DNA of 64,000 bases from Hoeflea_A sp965228435 (lineage in GTDB: Bacteria > Pseudomonadota > Alphaproteobacteria > Rhizobiales > Rhizobiaceae). Shown piece after piece: positions 33,280 to 41,213 of this stretch (position 1 is its first letter; each line of letters opens with the position of its first letter). The notes beneath the pieces were generated by a model. It worked only from the letters and a program-made list of their open reading frames with translations, did no database searches and was not told the origin of the DNA. The stretch is from assembly GCA_965228435.1 (NCBI GenBank), contig OZ245818.1, positions 3,906,001-3,970,000 of the forward strand, in the 5' to 3' direction. A program made the position numbers and the translations under genes.

Positions 33280-34485
33280 ATGAAAATGAAACACATGCTT
33301 TACGCCGGGGCCATGCTCATGGCCGGAACCGTGGGGGCGTCGGCGGCCTGCGAAAACACCGTCGCAGCCAAATCGCTGACCAATGCCTTCCCGGCCTATG
33401 TCATCATGACCGACGTGATGAAATCCTGCGGCAATTTCGAAGCGGAGCTCGACAAGGACCACCGGCTCAAGCTCCAGGATGCGTTCTCGACCAACCCTTC
33501 GCTCTACACGATCGCCGGCGTGGCCAATGCCACCTCGGTACCGCTTTTCGAGCAGGGACTGGTGCGGCCGCTGGATGACCTCATCGCCAAGTACGGCGAA
33601 AATCTCAATGACAACCAGTTCATCCGGGTCGACGGCAAGGTCATGGCCATTGCCGCGCTCTTCAACACCCAGCATTTGATGTACCGCGAGGACATCCTCA
33701 ACGATCTGGGTATCGACGTGCCCACCACCTGGGACGAAGTGTTCGACGCTGCCGAAAAGATCAAGGCCGCGGGTGTCGTCGACTATCCGCTGGGCGGTTA
33801 CTACAAGTCCGGCTGGAATCTCGGCTTCGTGTTCATCAACCACTACCTCGGAGAGGGCGGGGGTTTCCTTGACGACAGCAACATGCCGGCACTCGACAAG
33901 GAAAAGGCCAAGCGGGTCATGGAGCGGATGAAGAAGGCCGCATCCTACATGGATCCGGAATACCTGGTGTCCGATACGACCTTCGTCACCAAGCAGCTGC
34001 AGCAGGGCAAGATTGCCATGGCCAACCTGTGGGCGAGCCGGGCAGGTGCCGTCAACGATCCAAACGAAAGCACCGTTTCCGGCAAGATCAAGATGGCTGC
34101 CGGCCTGAACGGTTCAGAGAAGCCGGCATCCACCGTCTGGTGGGACGGCTGGGTCGTCGCCAGCAACATCCCCGATGAAGAGGCTGAAGCCGGCTTCAAG
34201 CTGATCGTCGCAGCGATGGATCCTGAGGTCATTTCGGCCAACAACGATGCCGCCGTATGGCTGGCCAAGGGCTTTACACCGGGTCCGGCAGCGGCCGGTG
34301 CGGCCGCCACATCGCTTGCAGGCGCGCCGCCGTACCCGGCTTCCAAAGCGATGGCTGTGATGCACACGGCGCTGGGTGATGGCCTGTCGGCCTACATGAC
34401 CGGCGACAAGGATGCCGACACCGCGCTGGCCGATATCGAAGCGGCCTATTTGACCGCGGCGAAAGAAGCAGGTTTGGTTAACTGA
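33280..34485 (+). CDS. ABC transporter sugar-type solute-binding protein
   Basis: The 401-aa periplasmic protein has a signal peptide (residues 1 to about 23, ending GASA) and a cluster 1-type binding fold. LFNTQHLMYREDILNDLGIDVPTTWDEVFDAA near residues 127-158 is the typical hinge strand plus the PTTWDE motif of sugar-binding proteins. A late Ala/Gly-rich loop (PGPAAAGAAATSLAGAPP) is unusual. The GGGAGAAG ribosome site precedes ATG at 33280. The ligand need not be a sugar in this catabolic setting. Confidence 0.88.
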   Translation: MKMKHMLYAGAMLMAGTVGASAACENTVAAKSLTNAFPAYVIMTDVMKSCGNFEAELDKDHRLKLQDAFSTNPSLYTIAGVANATSVPLFEQGLVRPLDDLIAKYGENLNDNQFIRVDGKVMAIAALFNTQHLMYREDILNDLGIDVPTTWDEVFDAAEKIKAAGVVDYPLGGYYKSGWNLGFVFINHYLGEGGGFLDDSNMPALDKEKAKRVMERMKKAASYMDPEYLVSDTTFVTKQLQQGKIAMANLWASRAGAVNDPNESTVSGKIKMAAGLNGSEKPASTVWWDGWVVASNIPDEEAEAGFKLIVAAMDPEVISANNDAAVWLAKGFTPGPAAAGAAATSLAGAPPYPASKAMAVMHTALGDGLSAYMTGDKDADTALADIEAAYLTAAKEAGLVN

Positions 34486-34544
34486 TGCTTAACCGGTGAG
34501 GGGCGCGTCTGCGCCCTTCACTTCGCCGCAATTGGGGACTGGCG

Positions 34545-35564
34545 ATGCGCTTCAAGACATTTCTGGCTTTTGTCGGCCCGTCGCTGTTCCTGATGCTGAT
34601 CTTCATTGCGGCTCCCCTGGTCATGGTGTTCTGGAACTCGTTCCATGTCACCCAGCCCATCTACGAAAGGGTCGAGGTTGAGACCTGCACGCCGGGTTTC
34701 CTGAAAACCACTTGCACCACCTCGATCAAGCAACAACCGGTGCTCGGCGACGACGGCAAGGTGGTGACCGAAACCACCTTCGTCGGCTTCGATAGCTATC
34801 TCAATGTTCTGGAACCGGAACGGCTTCGGGCCGCTCTGGCAAACCGCGACTGGAACGCCGTCAACAATATCGACTTCTGGAAAGCGCTGCGCTTCACCCT
34901 GGTCTTCACGCTGTTGACCATGCCCATGGTGATCGTCGTCGGCCTGCTGATCGCGCTGGTGGTCAACGGCGCGGTGCAATCGATCAAGGGACCGATCATT
35001 TTCATATCGCTGTTGCCCTTCATCATCACCCCGGTCATTGGGGCGCTGGCGATCCGGTGGCTGTTCATCGGCGATGGCATTCTCACCGCCGCCATGGAAG
35101 CGTGGCTGCAGCGTGACATCGCCATGTTCGCGCAGGGGTGGACCATCGAGATCCTGATGTATGTCTATCGGGTGTGGCACGTGGCGCCGTTCGCCTTTGT
35201 CATCTTCTATGCCGGACTGCAGACGGTGAACCAGGATGCGCTGGAAAGCGCTATCATTGACGGCGCCAGCCGCTGGCAACGGCTACGCTATGTCGTCATC
35301 CCGCATCTGATGCCGCTGATTATCTTCGTCATGCTCATCCATTTGATGGACGCCTACCGGGTCTTCGAGGAGGTCGTCGGCTTCTCGAGCCAGGCACACG
35401 TGATTTCGCTGCAATGGCTGACCTATGACTTCCTGATGCCGGACGAAGCCGGAACCCGCGCCATCAGCCGAGCCTCGGCCAGTTCGATGCTGACCATGAT
35501 CGGCATTATCGTGCTGCTGGTCATTCCCTTGCGCCGGGCCTGGCGCGACCGGCGGGGGACCTGA
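34545..35564 (+). CDS. ABC transporter permease with large periplasmic insert
   Basis: This is a 339-aa sugar-type permease. After the first helix (VGPSLFLMLIFIAAPLVMVFW) comes a 70-residue hydrophilic insertion containing two cysteines (VETCTPGFLKTTC) before the second helix. Such an insert is larger than in typical UgpA/MalF-like partners of this class and could form a disulfide in the periplasm. The EAA loop is LESAIIDGASRWQRLRYVVIP. It precedes the second permease by two bases. Confidence 0.87.
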   Translation: MRFKTFLAFVGPSLFLMLIFIAAPLVMVFWNSFHVTQPIYERVEVETCTPGFLKTTCTTSIKQQPVLGDDGKVVTETTFVGFDSYLNVLEPERLRAALANRDWNAVNNIDFWKALRFTLVFTLLTMPMVIVVGLLIALVVNGAVQSIKGPIIFISLLPFIITPVIGALAIRWLFIGDGILTAAMEAWLQRDIAMFAQGWTIEILMYVYRVWHVAPFAFVIFYAGLQTVNQDALESAIIDGASRWQRLRYVVIPHLMPLIIFVMLIHLMDAYRVFEEVVGFSSQAHVISLQWLTYDFLMPDEAGTRAISRASASSMLTMIGIIVLLVIPLRRAWRDRRGT

Positions 35565-35566
35565 CC

Positions 35567-36724
35567 ATGAGCGTGCCGAAGGCCATGCAGGCACCGCTGC
35601 GCCTGAAAATCCTGTCGAACGGGTTTCTGACTCTGTGGTGTGTCGTCGCCGCCTTCCCGATCCTCTGGATCACCATCATGTCGTTCAAGACGCCGTTCGA
35701 TGCGTTTTCGTCGAATCCGTTCGATGTGATCGTCGGGCCCGACACACGCGGGCTCGGCAATGGTTTGTCGCTCATCGAGATTGCCGTCGGCGTGCTGCTT
35801 GCCTGGTTCCTGATCCGCACGGCACGCGGCTGGTTGCCCCGGCAGGTGGAGCGATACACGCCGCCAGGCATGACCGCGTTCGGATGGTTGCTTGCCACCA
35901 TCGGCTTTGCGATCGGCACGCTGATCCTTTATTTCTCCGTGTTCCCTGGCGTCATGGAGGTCGTCAAACCCGTTGTCGGGCCGCTGGGACAGGATGTGCT
36001 TGGCCTGACCACGGAGCACTACGAGGCGGTTTGGATCGACCGCAATTTCACCCGGAACTTTGGCAACTCGATGCTGGTGACGGCGGGTGTCGTTTTGATT
36101 TCGCTGACCATCGGCACCCTGGCCGGTTATGGTCTGGCGCGCTCCGGCACCGACCTGGCTTTCTGGCTGCTGATCATCGCCCTGATCTTTCGGGCGCTGC
36201 CGCACTCGGTGCTGGTCGCCGGTTACCTTCCGGTCTTCATCAAGTCGGCGGAGATCCTGCGGCCGATCCTCGGCGACGCGGCGCCGACGCTTTATGGCCA
36301 ACCATGGGCGGTCATTGTCGTGCTGGTCTCGATCAACCAGCCCTTCACCATCTGGATGCTGCGGTCGTTCTTCCACAATATTCCGGCGGAACTGGACGAA
36401 GCCGCACGGGTCGACGGCTGCAGCCATTTCCAGGCCTTTCGGCGCGTCATTATGCCCGTCATGTGGCCGGGTGTGATCACCGCAGGGCTGTTCAGTTTCC
36501 TGCTCGCCTACAACGACTTCCTCGTTACGTCGCTGCTGCTCGACGGTCAGAACATGACCATGGTCCCGGCAATCGCCGGCATGTTCAACCGCGAGACCAC
36601 GGCGTCAGACGAGGTGCAGGCCATTGCCGCCGCCGTCTCGATCACAGCGCCGCTGTTTGTCCTGGTGCTGGTGTTCCAGCGGCAAATCGTTTCCGGCCTG
36701 ACGGCGGGTGCGGTGAAGGGGTGA
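35567..36724 (+). CDS. ABC transporter permease with extra N-terminal helices
   Basis: The 385-aa permease is about 100 residues longer than a usual UgpE/MalG protein. Between the first helix and the normal core it contains two extra hydrophobic segments (IEIAVGVLLAWFLIRTA and AFGWLLATIGFAIGTLILYF) and a soluble connection. The core then begins NFTRNFGNSMLVTAGVVLIS and holds the EAA loop LDEAARVDGCSHFQAFRRVIMP. It is the last gene of the arm behind operator D and ends 13 bp before a convergent gene. Confidence 0.87.
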   Translation: MSVPKAMQAPLRLKILSNGFLTLWCVVAAFPILWITIMSFKTPFDAFSSNPFDVIVGPDTRGLGNGLSLIEIAVGVLLAWFLIRTARGWLPRQVERYTPPGMTAFGWLLATIGFAIGTLILYFSVFPGVMEVVKPVVGPLGQDVLGLTTEHYEAVWIDRNFTRNFGNSMLVTAGVVLISLTIGTLAGYGLARSGTDLAFWLLIIALIFRALPHSVLVAGYLPVFIKSAEILRPILGDAAPTLYGQPWAVIVVLVSINQPFTIWMLRSFFHNIPAELDEAARVDGCSHFQAFRRVIMPVMWPGVITAGLFSFLLAYNDFLVTSLLLDGQNMTMVPAIAGMFNRETTASDEVQAIAAAVSITAPLFVLVLVFQRQIVSGLTAGAVKG

Positions 36725-36737
36725 GCCATGATTGGCG

Positions 36738-38366
36738 CTAGTTTCCGTGCCGTTCCTGCAGATAGGACCAAACGCGGCTGATCACCACAGAGCCTTCGCC
36801 CACCGCGGATGCCACTCGCTTGACTGAACCGGAGCGAACGTCGCCAACGGCAAAGACGCCGGGGTGGGACGTTCCGTAGATCGAGGCGGCGCCGGCCTCT
36901 CGGCCGGTTTTGACAAAGCCCTTGTCGTCAAGGTCGACACACCCGGACAGCCAGTCGGTGTTGGGCGCGGCACCGACCATGACGAACACGGCACTGGTGT
37001 CGAGCCGCCAGTCGTTGCCCTCCTCGGCATTGTGGATTGTCACGTGATCCAGGAGGTCATCTCCGTAGCAGGCCGACAGCTGCGAATGCGTGTGGAGCGT
37101 GATGACGGGGTCGTTCTCAAGTCGGTTGCGCAGGTAATCGGACATGGAGCTTGCCAGAGACGCACCGCGGATCAGCACATGGACGCGGCGGGCCGATCGA
37201 CTGAGGAACATAGCCGCCTGACCGGCGGAGTTGCCGCCGCCGATGACAACGACCTCGGTGTCCCTGCAATAGCGCGCTTCAAGATCGGTTGCGGCAAAAT
37301 ACACACCTGCTCCTTCGAATGTCTGCAACCCTTCGACAGCCAGTTTGCGATACTGCACGCCGGTTGAGACGACGATCGAACGGGCGCGGACCTGCTCACC
37401 ATCCTCCAGTGAAATGCGGAAAACGCCGTCCGGCTCTTCCGCAACTGCGACCGCACGGCGCGGAACCGCGAACCGGGTGCCGAATTTCATTGCCTGAACC
37501 TCGCCGCGCCAGCACAAATCGGCGCCTGAAATTCCCGTCGGGAACCCCATGTAGTTTTCGATTCGGCTCGAGGAGCCAGCCTGGCCGCCGATTGCCAGAT
37601 CTTCGGTGACCAGAGCCTTCAGCCCCTCGGCACCGGCATAGACACCCGCGGCGATACCGGCCGGACCGCCGCCCACGATCAGCACATCGTAGACCCGGTC
37701 ACCGGACAGCGTGGTGTCGAGCCCGAAATAGGCCGCGACCTGTCTCGGGGTCGGGTTCTGTAGCGCAACCAACGGTCCGAGTATGACCGCCGGATGCGCC
37801 GGATCCAGTCCGCTTTGGTCGGCAATGTCCGCTGCCTCCTGCGATCCGAGCGCGACTTGTCGGGTGGGTATGCGGTTGCGATTGGCGAAATCGGCGATGC
37901 GGCGGACGTTGCGGTCGACCTCGCCTCCGAGCAGTGTGATGCCGAGCAGATTGTTCTCGATCATGTGGCGCCGGCGGGCGGCGAATACTGACACGATGAT
38001 GTCGGACAATTCCGGTATCCGCGACATCAACTCGAGCATTTTTTGTCGGGGTACCCGCAGGAGGCGGACATCCGTGGCGGCACGGATGTCGACCTGCGCG
38101 CGGCCGCCAGACAGGAAGTCGATCTCGCCGATGAATTCACCCGGCCCCATGGTGCTGTATTTGAACGGGCGATTGGTGATCGGATTGATCACGTCGACTG
38201 TGCCGTCCTCGATGAAAAAGAAGCTGTCCTGGGCGTCACCCACCGTGAAGATATTCACTCCGGCGGCAAAATCGACGCTTTGGCCGATTTCTTCGAGGGC
38301 CAGGACATGTTCAGGCGCAAGCCGTTTGCCGACCAGTGTTGCAAGATCGTCAGCAAGGCTTTCCAT
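36738..38366 (-). CDS. cNMP-binding domain fused to thioredoxin-reductase-like flavoprotein
   Basis: The 542-aa protein has an N-terminal cyclic-nucleotide-binding (CAP_ED) domain: FFFIEDGTVDVINP and PGEFIGEIDFLSGGRAQVDIRA, near residues 48-105. A thioredoxin-reductase-like module starts around residue 225 (VLIVGGGPAGIAAGVYAG) with the NAD(P) motif VVVIGGGNSAGQAA and the C-terminal GVFAVGDVRSG. The redox CxxC normally in a CATCDG context is absent; the equivalent region reads YFAATDLEARYC. It therefore cannot act as a classical thioredoxin reductase. Such fusions occur across alpha- and actinobacteria. It is convergent with the ABC operon and appears independent of the island. Confidence 0.85.
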   Translation of the reverse strand: MESLADDLATLVGKRLAPEHVLALEEIGQSVDFAAGVNIFTVGDAQDSFFFIEDGTVDVINPITNRPFKYSTMGPGEFIGEIDFLSGGRAQVDIRAATDVRLLRVPRQKMLELMSRIPELSDIIVSVFAARRRHMIENNLLGITLLGGEVDRNVRRIADFANRNRIPTRQVALGSQEAADIADQSGLDPAHPAVILGPLVALQNPTPRQVAAYFGLDTTLSGDRVYDVLIVGGGPAGIAAGVYAGAEGLKALVTEDLAIGGQAGSSSRIENYMGFPTGISGADLCWRGEVQAMKFGTRFAVPRRAVAVAEEPDGVFRISLEDGEQVRARSIVVSTGVQYRKLAVEGLQTFEGAGVYFAATDLEARYCRDTEVVVIGGGNSAGQAAMFLSRSARRVHVLIRGASLASSMSDYLRNRLENDPVITLHTHSQLSACYGDDLLDHVTIHNAEEGNDWRLDTSAVFVMVGAAPNTDWLSGCVDLDDKGFVKTGREAGAASIYGTSHPGVFAVGDVRSGSVKRVASAVGEGSVVISRVWSYLQERHGN

Positions 38367-38622
38367 TTACGTTTCCCACATTGAACCAAACTGCTGTCGC
38401 AACATTGGTCTCATCACGCGCTGCGACGACTTCATGCCATTCAGGCGTCCTATGCTTCCAGATTCCTCACCATCGAGCAAACCGGTTTACCAAGCAGTTT
38501 TGCACCTCAATGGAGATCGGTGTGATCAACCGCAGGCAGGTCGCCGGCTCCCGGGTACCGGTGTTCTGGCAGATCGCGTCCGGCCAGGTGCAATGAGGGG
38601 TGCGTCTTTGGAGATCTGGAAC
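38367..38622. other. Intergenic stretch without clear features
   Basis: This 256-bp gap separates the flavoprotein start from the end of the aspartate-dehydrogenase-like gene, both on the minus strand. It should contain the flavoprotein promoter, but I see no convincing -35/-10 pair, hairpin or conserved frame. Confidence 0.4.
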
Positions 38623-39309
38623 CTAGCCGTATGTTACCGGTTGGTTCCAGCGCTCCAGCGCAGCGATGATCGCCTCTGCGGTCGGATGGCGCCCTGACAG
38701 GTCCAGTGTCAGCGAGGAACGGAATGTTCCCACGGTCGTTTGGGTTACGGCTTCGATCGAGTGCTTCGGATTGTCATCGAGATGGACATTGGTGGCGTCG
38801 AGGCCGGGGCCGCACAGTGCGGCCGCGACTGCAAAATTGAGTTCATCGGGAAACAGGCCGACTGCTTCGCGCAGCGGCCCACGCCATCCTTTGCCCAGTC
38901 CTGGACGGCAAACGTGCAGTTCGAGACGGTTGATCTCGCTCGAGCATACCGGCGCGATCCCGGCGACCCAGGGGCAAAACAGGCGCAGCGTTGTGCTGTT
39001 TGCTTTGGCAGCTGCCTCAAACTTTGTCCGAAACGCATCGTCAGCAAGTGCCCCGGCGCCGACCGTCCAGACATCGGCGGCGGCGATGCTCGCCAAGCCG
39101 TGGGCCTTCAGGGCCTTTGGTCCTGCGCAATCGATGATGAGGTCGCAAGGAGTGGACAGGAACGTGTCGATATCGCTCGTGTCTTCCTTTCCATTGCGAG
39201 TCAGAATTCGCCCGAGCCTGAATGCGGTGGATTGTTCGACGTAGTTCAACACCGGGCGCCCGATATCACCAGCGCCAATAATGCTGACAGTTCTGAACTG
39301 GGAGGGCAT
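38623..39309 (-). CDS. Aspartate-dehydrogenase-like (DUF108) NAD-dependent protein
   Basis: The 228-aa protein begins with a Rossmann motif (SIIGAGDIGRPVLNYV), then CDLIIDCAGPKALKAHG and a region VGAGALADDAFRTKFEAAAK, resembling L-aspartate dehydrogenase (AspDH) proteins. The second domain contains GLFPDELNFAVAAALCGPGLDATNVHL, close to the AspDH motif in which Asn-Val/Ala-Ala-Leu follows a Phe-Pro-x-x-x-Asn. At 228 aa it is shorter than most AspDH (about 265), so it may be a divergent amino-acid dehydrogenase. Its ribosome site is weak. It follows the DUF5666 gene on the same strand with a 48-bp gap. Confidence 0.72.
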   Translation of the reverse strand: MPSQFRTVSIIGAGDIGRPVLNYVEQSTAFRLGRILTRNGKEDTSDIDTFLSTPCDLIIDCAGPKALKAHGLASIAAADVWTVGAGALADDAFRTKFEAAAKANSTTLRLFCPWVAGIAPVCSSEINRLELHVCRPGLGKGWRGPLREAVGLFPDELNFAVAAALCGPGLDATNVHLDDNPKHSIEAVTQTTVGTFRSSLTLDLSGRHPTAEAIIAALERWNQPVTYG

Positions 39310-39357
39310 TACGGATTGTGTTCCCGATGGGTGGATGGGGAGAAAGCTTGGATCGCG

Positions 39358-40248
39358 TTACTCCACGCAATCAAGCGTTTCCGCGACAGACTGGTTCCGA
39401 CCGGGCGCTTCGGTCGGGACCGTCGTAACGATTTCGCCGGATCGGCCACAGGCGAACAGACGGATTGCGGAATCGATCATGGTCGGGTTTTCCGTGAAGG
39501 CAACGAGGTTGGAACCGAGCAAAGTGTAGAGGCCTGTGGGACCCGGCGGTGACAGGTAACCTTCGGCAAGAACGATCGATGGCGAATCGACAAACAGCCC
39601 GGTTTCAAGCCGGTTGGCCTCGAATACGTTCTGGCCTGCGCTTCCGAAGGCGCGAACAACATCGCCGGTTTCGGCGTGTTGCGGGACAATGCCGACAATG
39701 CGGGTCTCGCCGACCACAAGCGGCTCATTGGTGGCCTGCTCCAGGATGCTTCCCTCGATGCGGGCCGCCGCGTCCGACGGAAGGCTTTCCAGCCGTGAGG
39801 CAACGACCTGCCGGTCCTGCCAGAGGCCGCTGACGGCCACCCAGTCGCCATCCACAGGAGGTGTCTGATCCGACGGCGGCACGACGTGTGTTCCCAGCAC
39901 CCGCAGTCGACCGTCTGGATCGATGGTTGCCGGGCCAACCAGAGGCAGAACCTGTCGGATGGAGATAGCACGCCAAGTACCATCATCCTTGTGGGCGACG
40001 ATGGCGACGGTATGGCCGGGGACCAGCGCATCGGCTGTTGTCGCCGTCAGACCGTCGCGAACCTCAAGCGACGGCTCGAATTCGATTCTTTGACCGTTGA
40101 CAACAATGCTTCCCAAGCCTGTGATTGTCCCGACAATGCCAGTGCCAAGAATGCCGCCTTCCTTCTCCTCATCGTCCGACCCGGCAGCGACGGCAAAAGT
40201 CAACCAGAAGGCCGCCAGCAGCCAGACAATGGTACGCAACAGGTTCAT
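39358..40248 (-). CDS. DUF5666-type secreted protein
   Basis: The 296-aa protein has an N-terminal signal or anchor helix (LLRTIVWLLAAFWLTFAVAAG) and then repeated small beta domains of the kind called DUF5666 (GTGIVGTITGLGSIVVNGQRIEF, LVPGHTVAIVAHKDDGTWRA). The function is unknown; the repeats look like OB-like barrels exposed outside the cytoplasm. It overlaps the upstream DUF6502 gene by four bases (ATGA), so the two are translationally coupled. The pairing of a secreted DUF5666 protein with a cytoplasmic DUF6502 protein recurs in proteobacteria. Confidence 0.78.
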   Translation of the reverse strand: MNLLRTIVWLLAAFWLTFAVAAGSDDEEKEGGILGTGIVGTITGLGSIVVNGQRIEFEPSLEVRDGLTATTADALVPGHTVAIVAHKDDGTWRAISIRQVLPLVGPATIDPDGRLRVLGTHVVPPSDQTPPVDGDWVAVSGLWQDRQVVASRLESLPSDAAARIEGSILEQATNEPLVVGETRIVGIVPQHAETGDVVRAFGSAGQNVFEANRLETGLFVDSPSIVLAEGYLSPPGPTGLYTLLGSNLVAFTENPTMIDSAIRLFACGRSGEIVTTVPTEAPGRNQSVAETLDCVE

Positions 40249-41060
40249 TTCGATTTCCGCCCCGATTTCTCCGGTGTCACAAAGGCGCCGGCCGTAAACC
40301 TGCCCTTACCACCGGTTCCGGCATCGCGCTCCTGCAAAGCACGGGCCTTGGTATTCAGATCCTCCAGCATGCGCTGGGCCGACCTGCTGGCATGGGCCTC
40401 CAGCTCGTCGACCGCCGCATCAGACAGGTGCGAATAACGGACAATTCGGTCAAAATGACGAGGATCATCACCGGTTGCGAGAAGATTGTGGACGGCGGTT
40501 TCCAGATGGGCCGCCAGAGTCGCCCGGAACGCGGCGTCGAGCTCTTCACTGTCGGAGGTGGGCACATAGGCGTGCTTGGATAGCCGAAATCCACCTTCTT
40601 TGGTCTCGGTGATGACTTGCTGGTCGAGCAGCGCCTGGACGACGGTTCCTGGCGCTGCGTCGATGCGGGTGTGGCGGATCAGGTCGTCGAATCCGGGGCC
40701 GTCAGCAGTCGCTTCTCGCTGCAAGTCGCGGGGCTGACCGTCAGCCGCGAGATACTCGGACGCCGACAGCCAATAGCCGACGACAAGGGCGGAGAAATTC
40801 AGCGACTTGCGCGCTGCAGATGGTTCCGGCTCCGTCCTTAGTCGGCGCACATCCTTGCGGTGAAGGCCTGTGAGAAGGGCAATCCTGCTGTCGGTCTTGT
40901 TGTCTTCGTCATCCCGCACCACCGCAGCCAGCATAGCGCGCTTCAGCGCTTCGGTTGCCGAGCCCAGGGTCACACCGCGTGCAACCATGGCAACAGCCAA
41001 TGGCGTGAGTATATCCGCCAGCGCGTCTTCAAATGGCTTTTTCGATGGATCGTCCATCAA
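40245..41060 (-). CDS. DUF6502 family protein
   Basis: The 271-aa soluble protein matches the DUF6502 pattern. Its N-terminal part, AVAMVARGVTLGSATEALKRAML, is followed by RIALLTGLHRKDVRRLR near residues 60-76, which looks like a helix-turn-helix, and the C-terminal half contains YVPTSDSEELDAAFRATLAAHLETAVHNLLA. The predicted HTH suggests nucleic-acid binding. It is coupled to the DUF5666 gene and is divergent from the adenylation gene, sharing the 153-bp region with the palindrome at 41158. Confidence 0.78.
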   Translation of the reverse strand: MMDDPSKKPFEDALADILTPLAVAMVARGVTLGSATEALKRAMLAAVVRDDEDNKTDSRIALLTGLHRKDVRRLRTEPEPSAARKSLNFSALVVGYWLSASEYLAADGQPRDLQREATADGPGFDDLIRHTRIDAAPGTVVQALLDQQVITETKEGGFRLSKHAYVPTSDSEELDAAFRATLAAHLETAVHNLLATGDDPRHFDRIVRYSHLSDAAVDELEAHASRSAQRMLEDLNTKARALQERDAGTGGKGRFTAGAFVTPEKSGRKSK

Positions 41061-41157
41061 TTCAGTCTCCAGCGGTCAGCCTCAAATCCGGGCCTCCGCC
41101 GCCCCGTCCCCACGCAAACACTTTCGTGAATATAGTTCATGACAATTGATTATCGAG

Positions 41158-41172
41158 TGGGAAAATTTCCCA
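41158..41172. promoter_or_regulatory. 15-bp palindrome in a divergent promoter region
   Basis: TGGGAAA-A-TTTCCCA at 41158-41172 is a perfect inverted repeat with a single central base. It lies between the divergent DUF6502 and adenylation-enzyme genes, 42 bp ahead of the latter's ATG. Dyads of this size are typical of dimeric repressor sites. The DUF6502 protein, with its HTH-like part, could be the ligand; this is inference. Confidence 0.5.
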
Positions 41173-41213
41173 TTATGCAGGGTTAGCTTTCACAAAATTG
41201 AGAGGAGCCCGTC

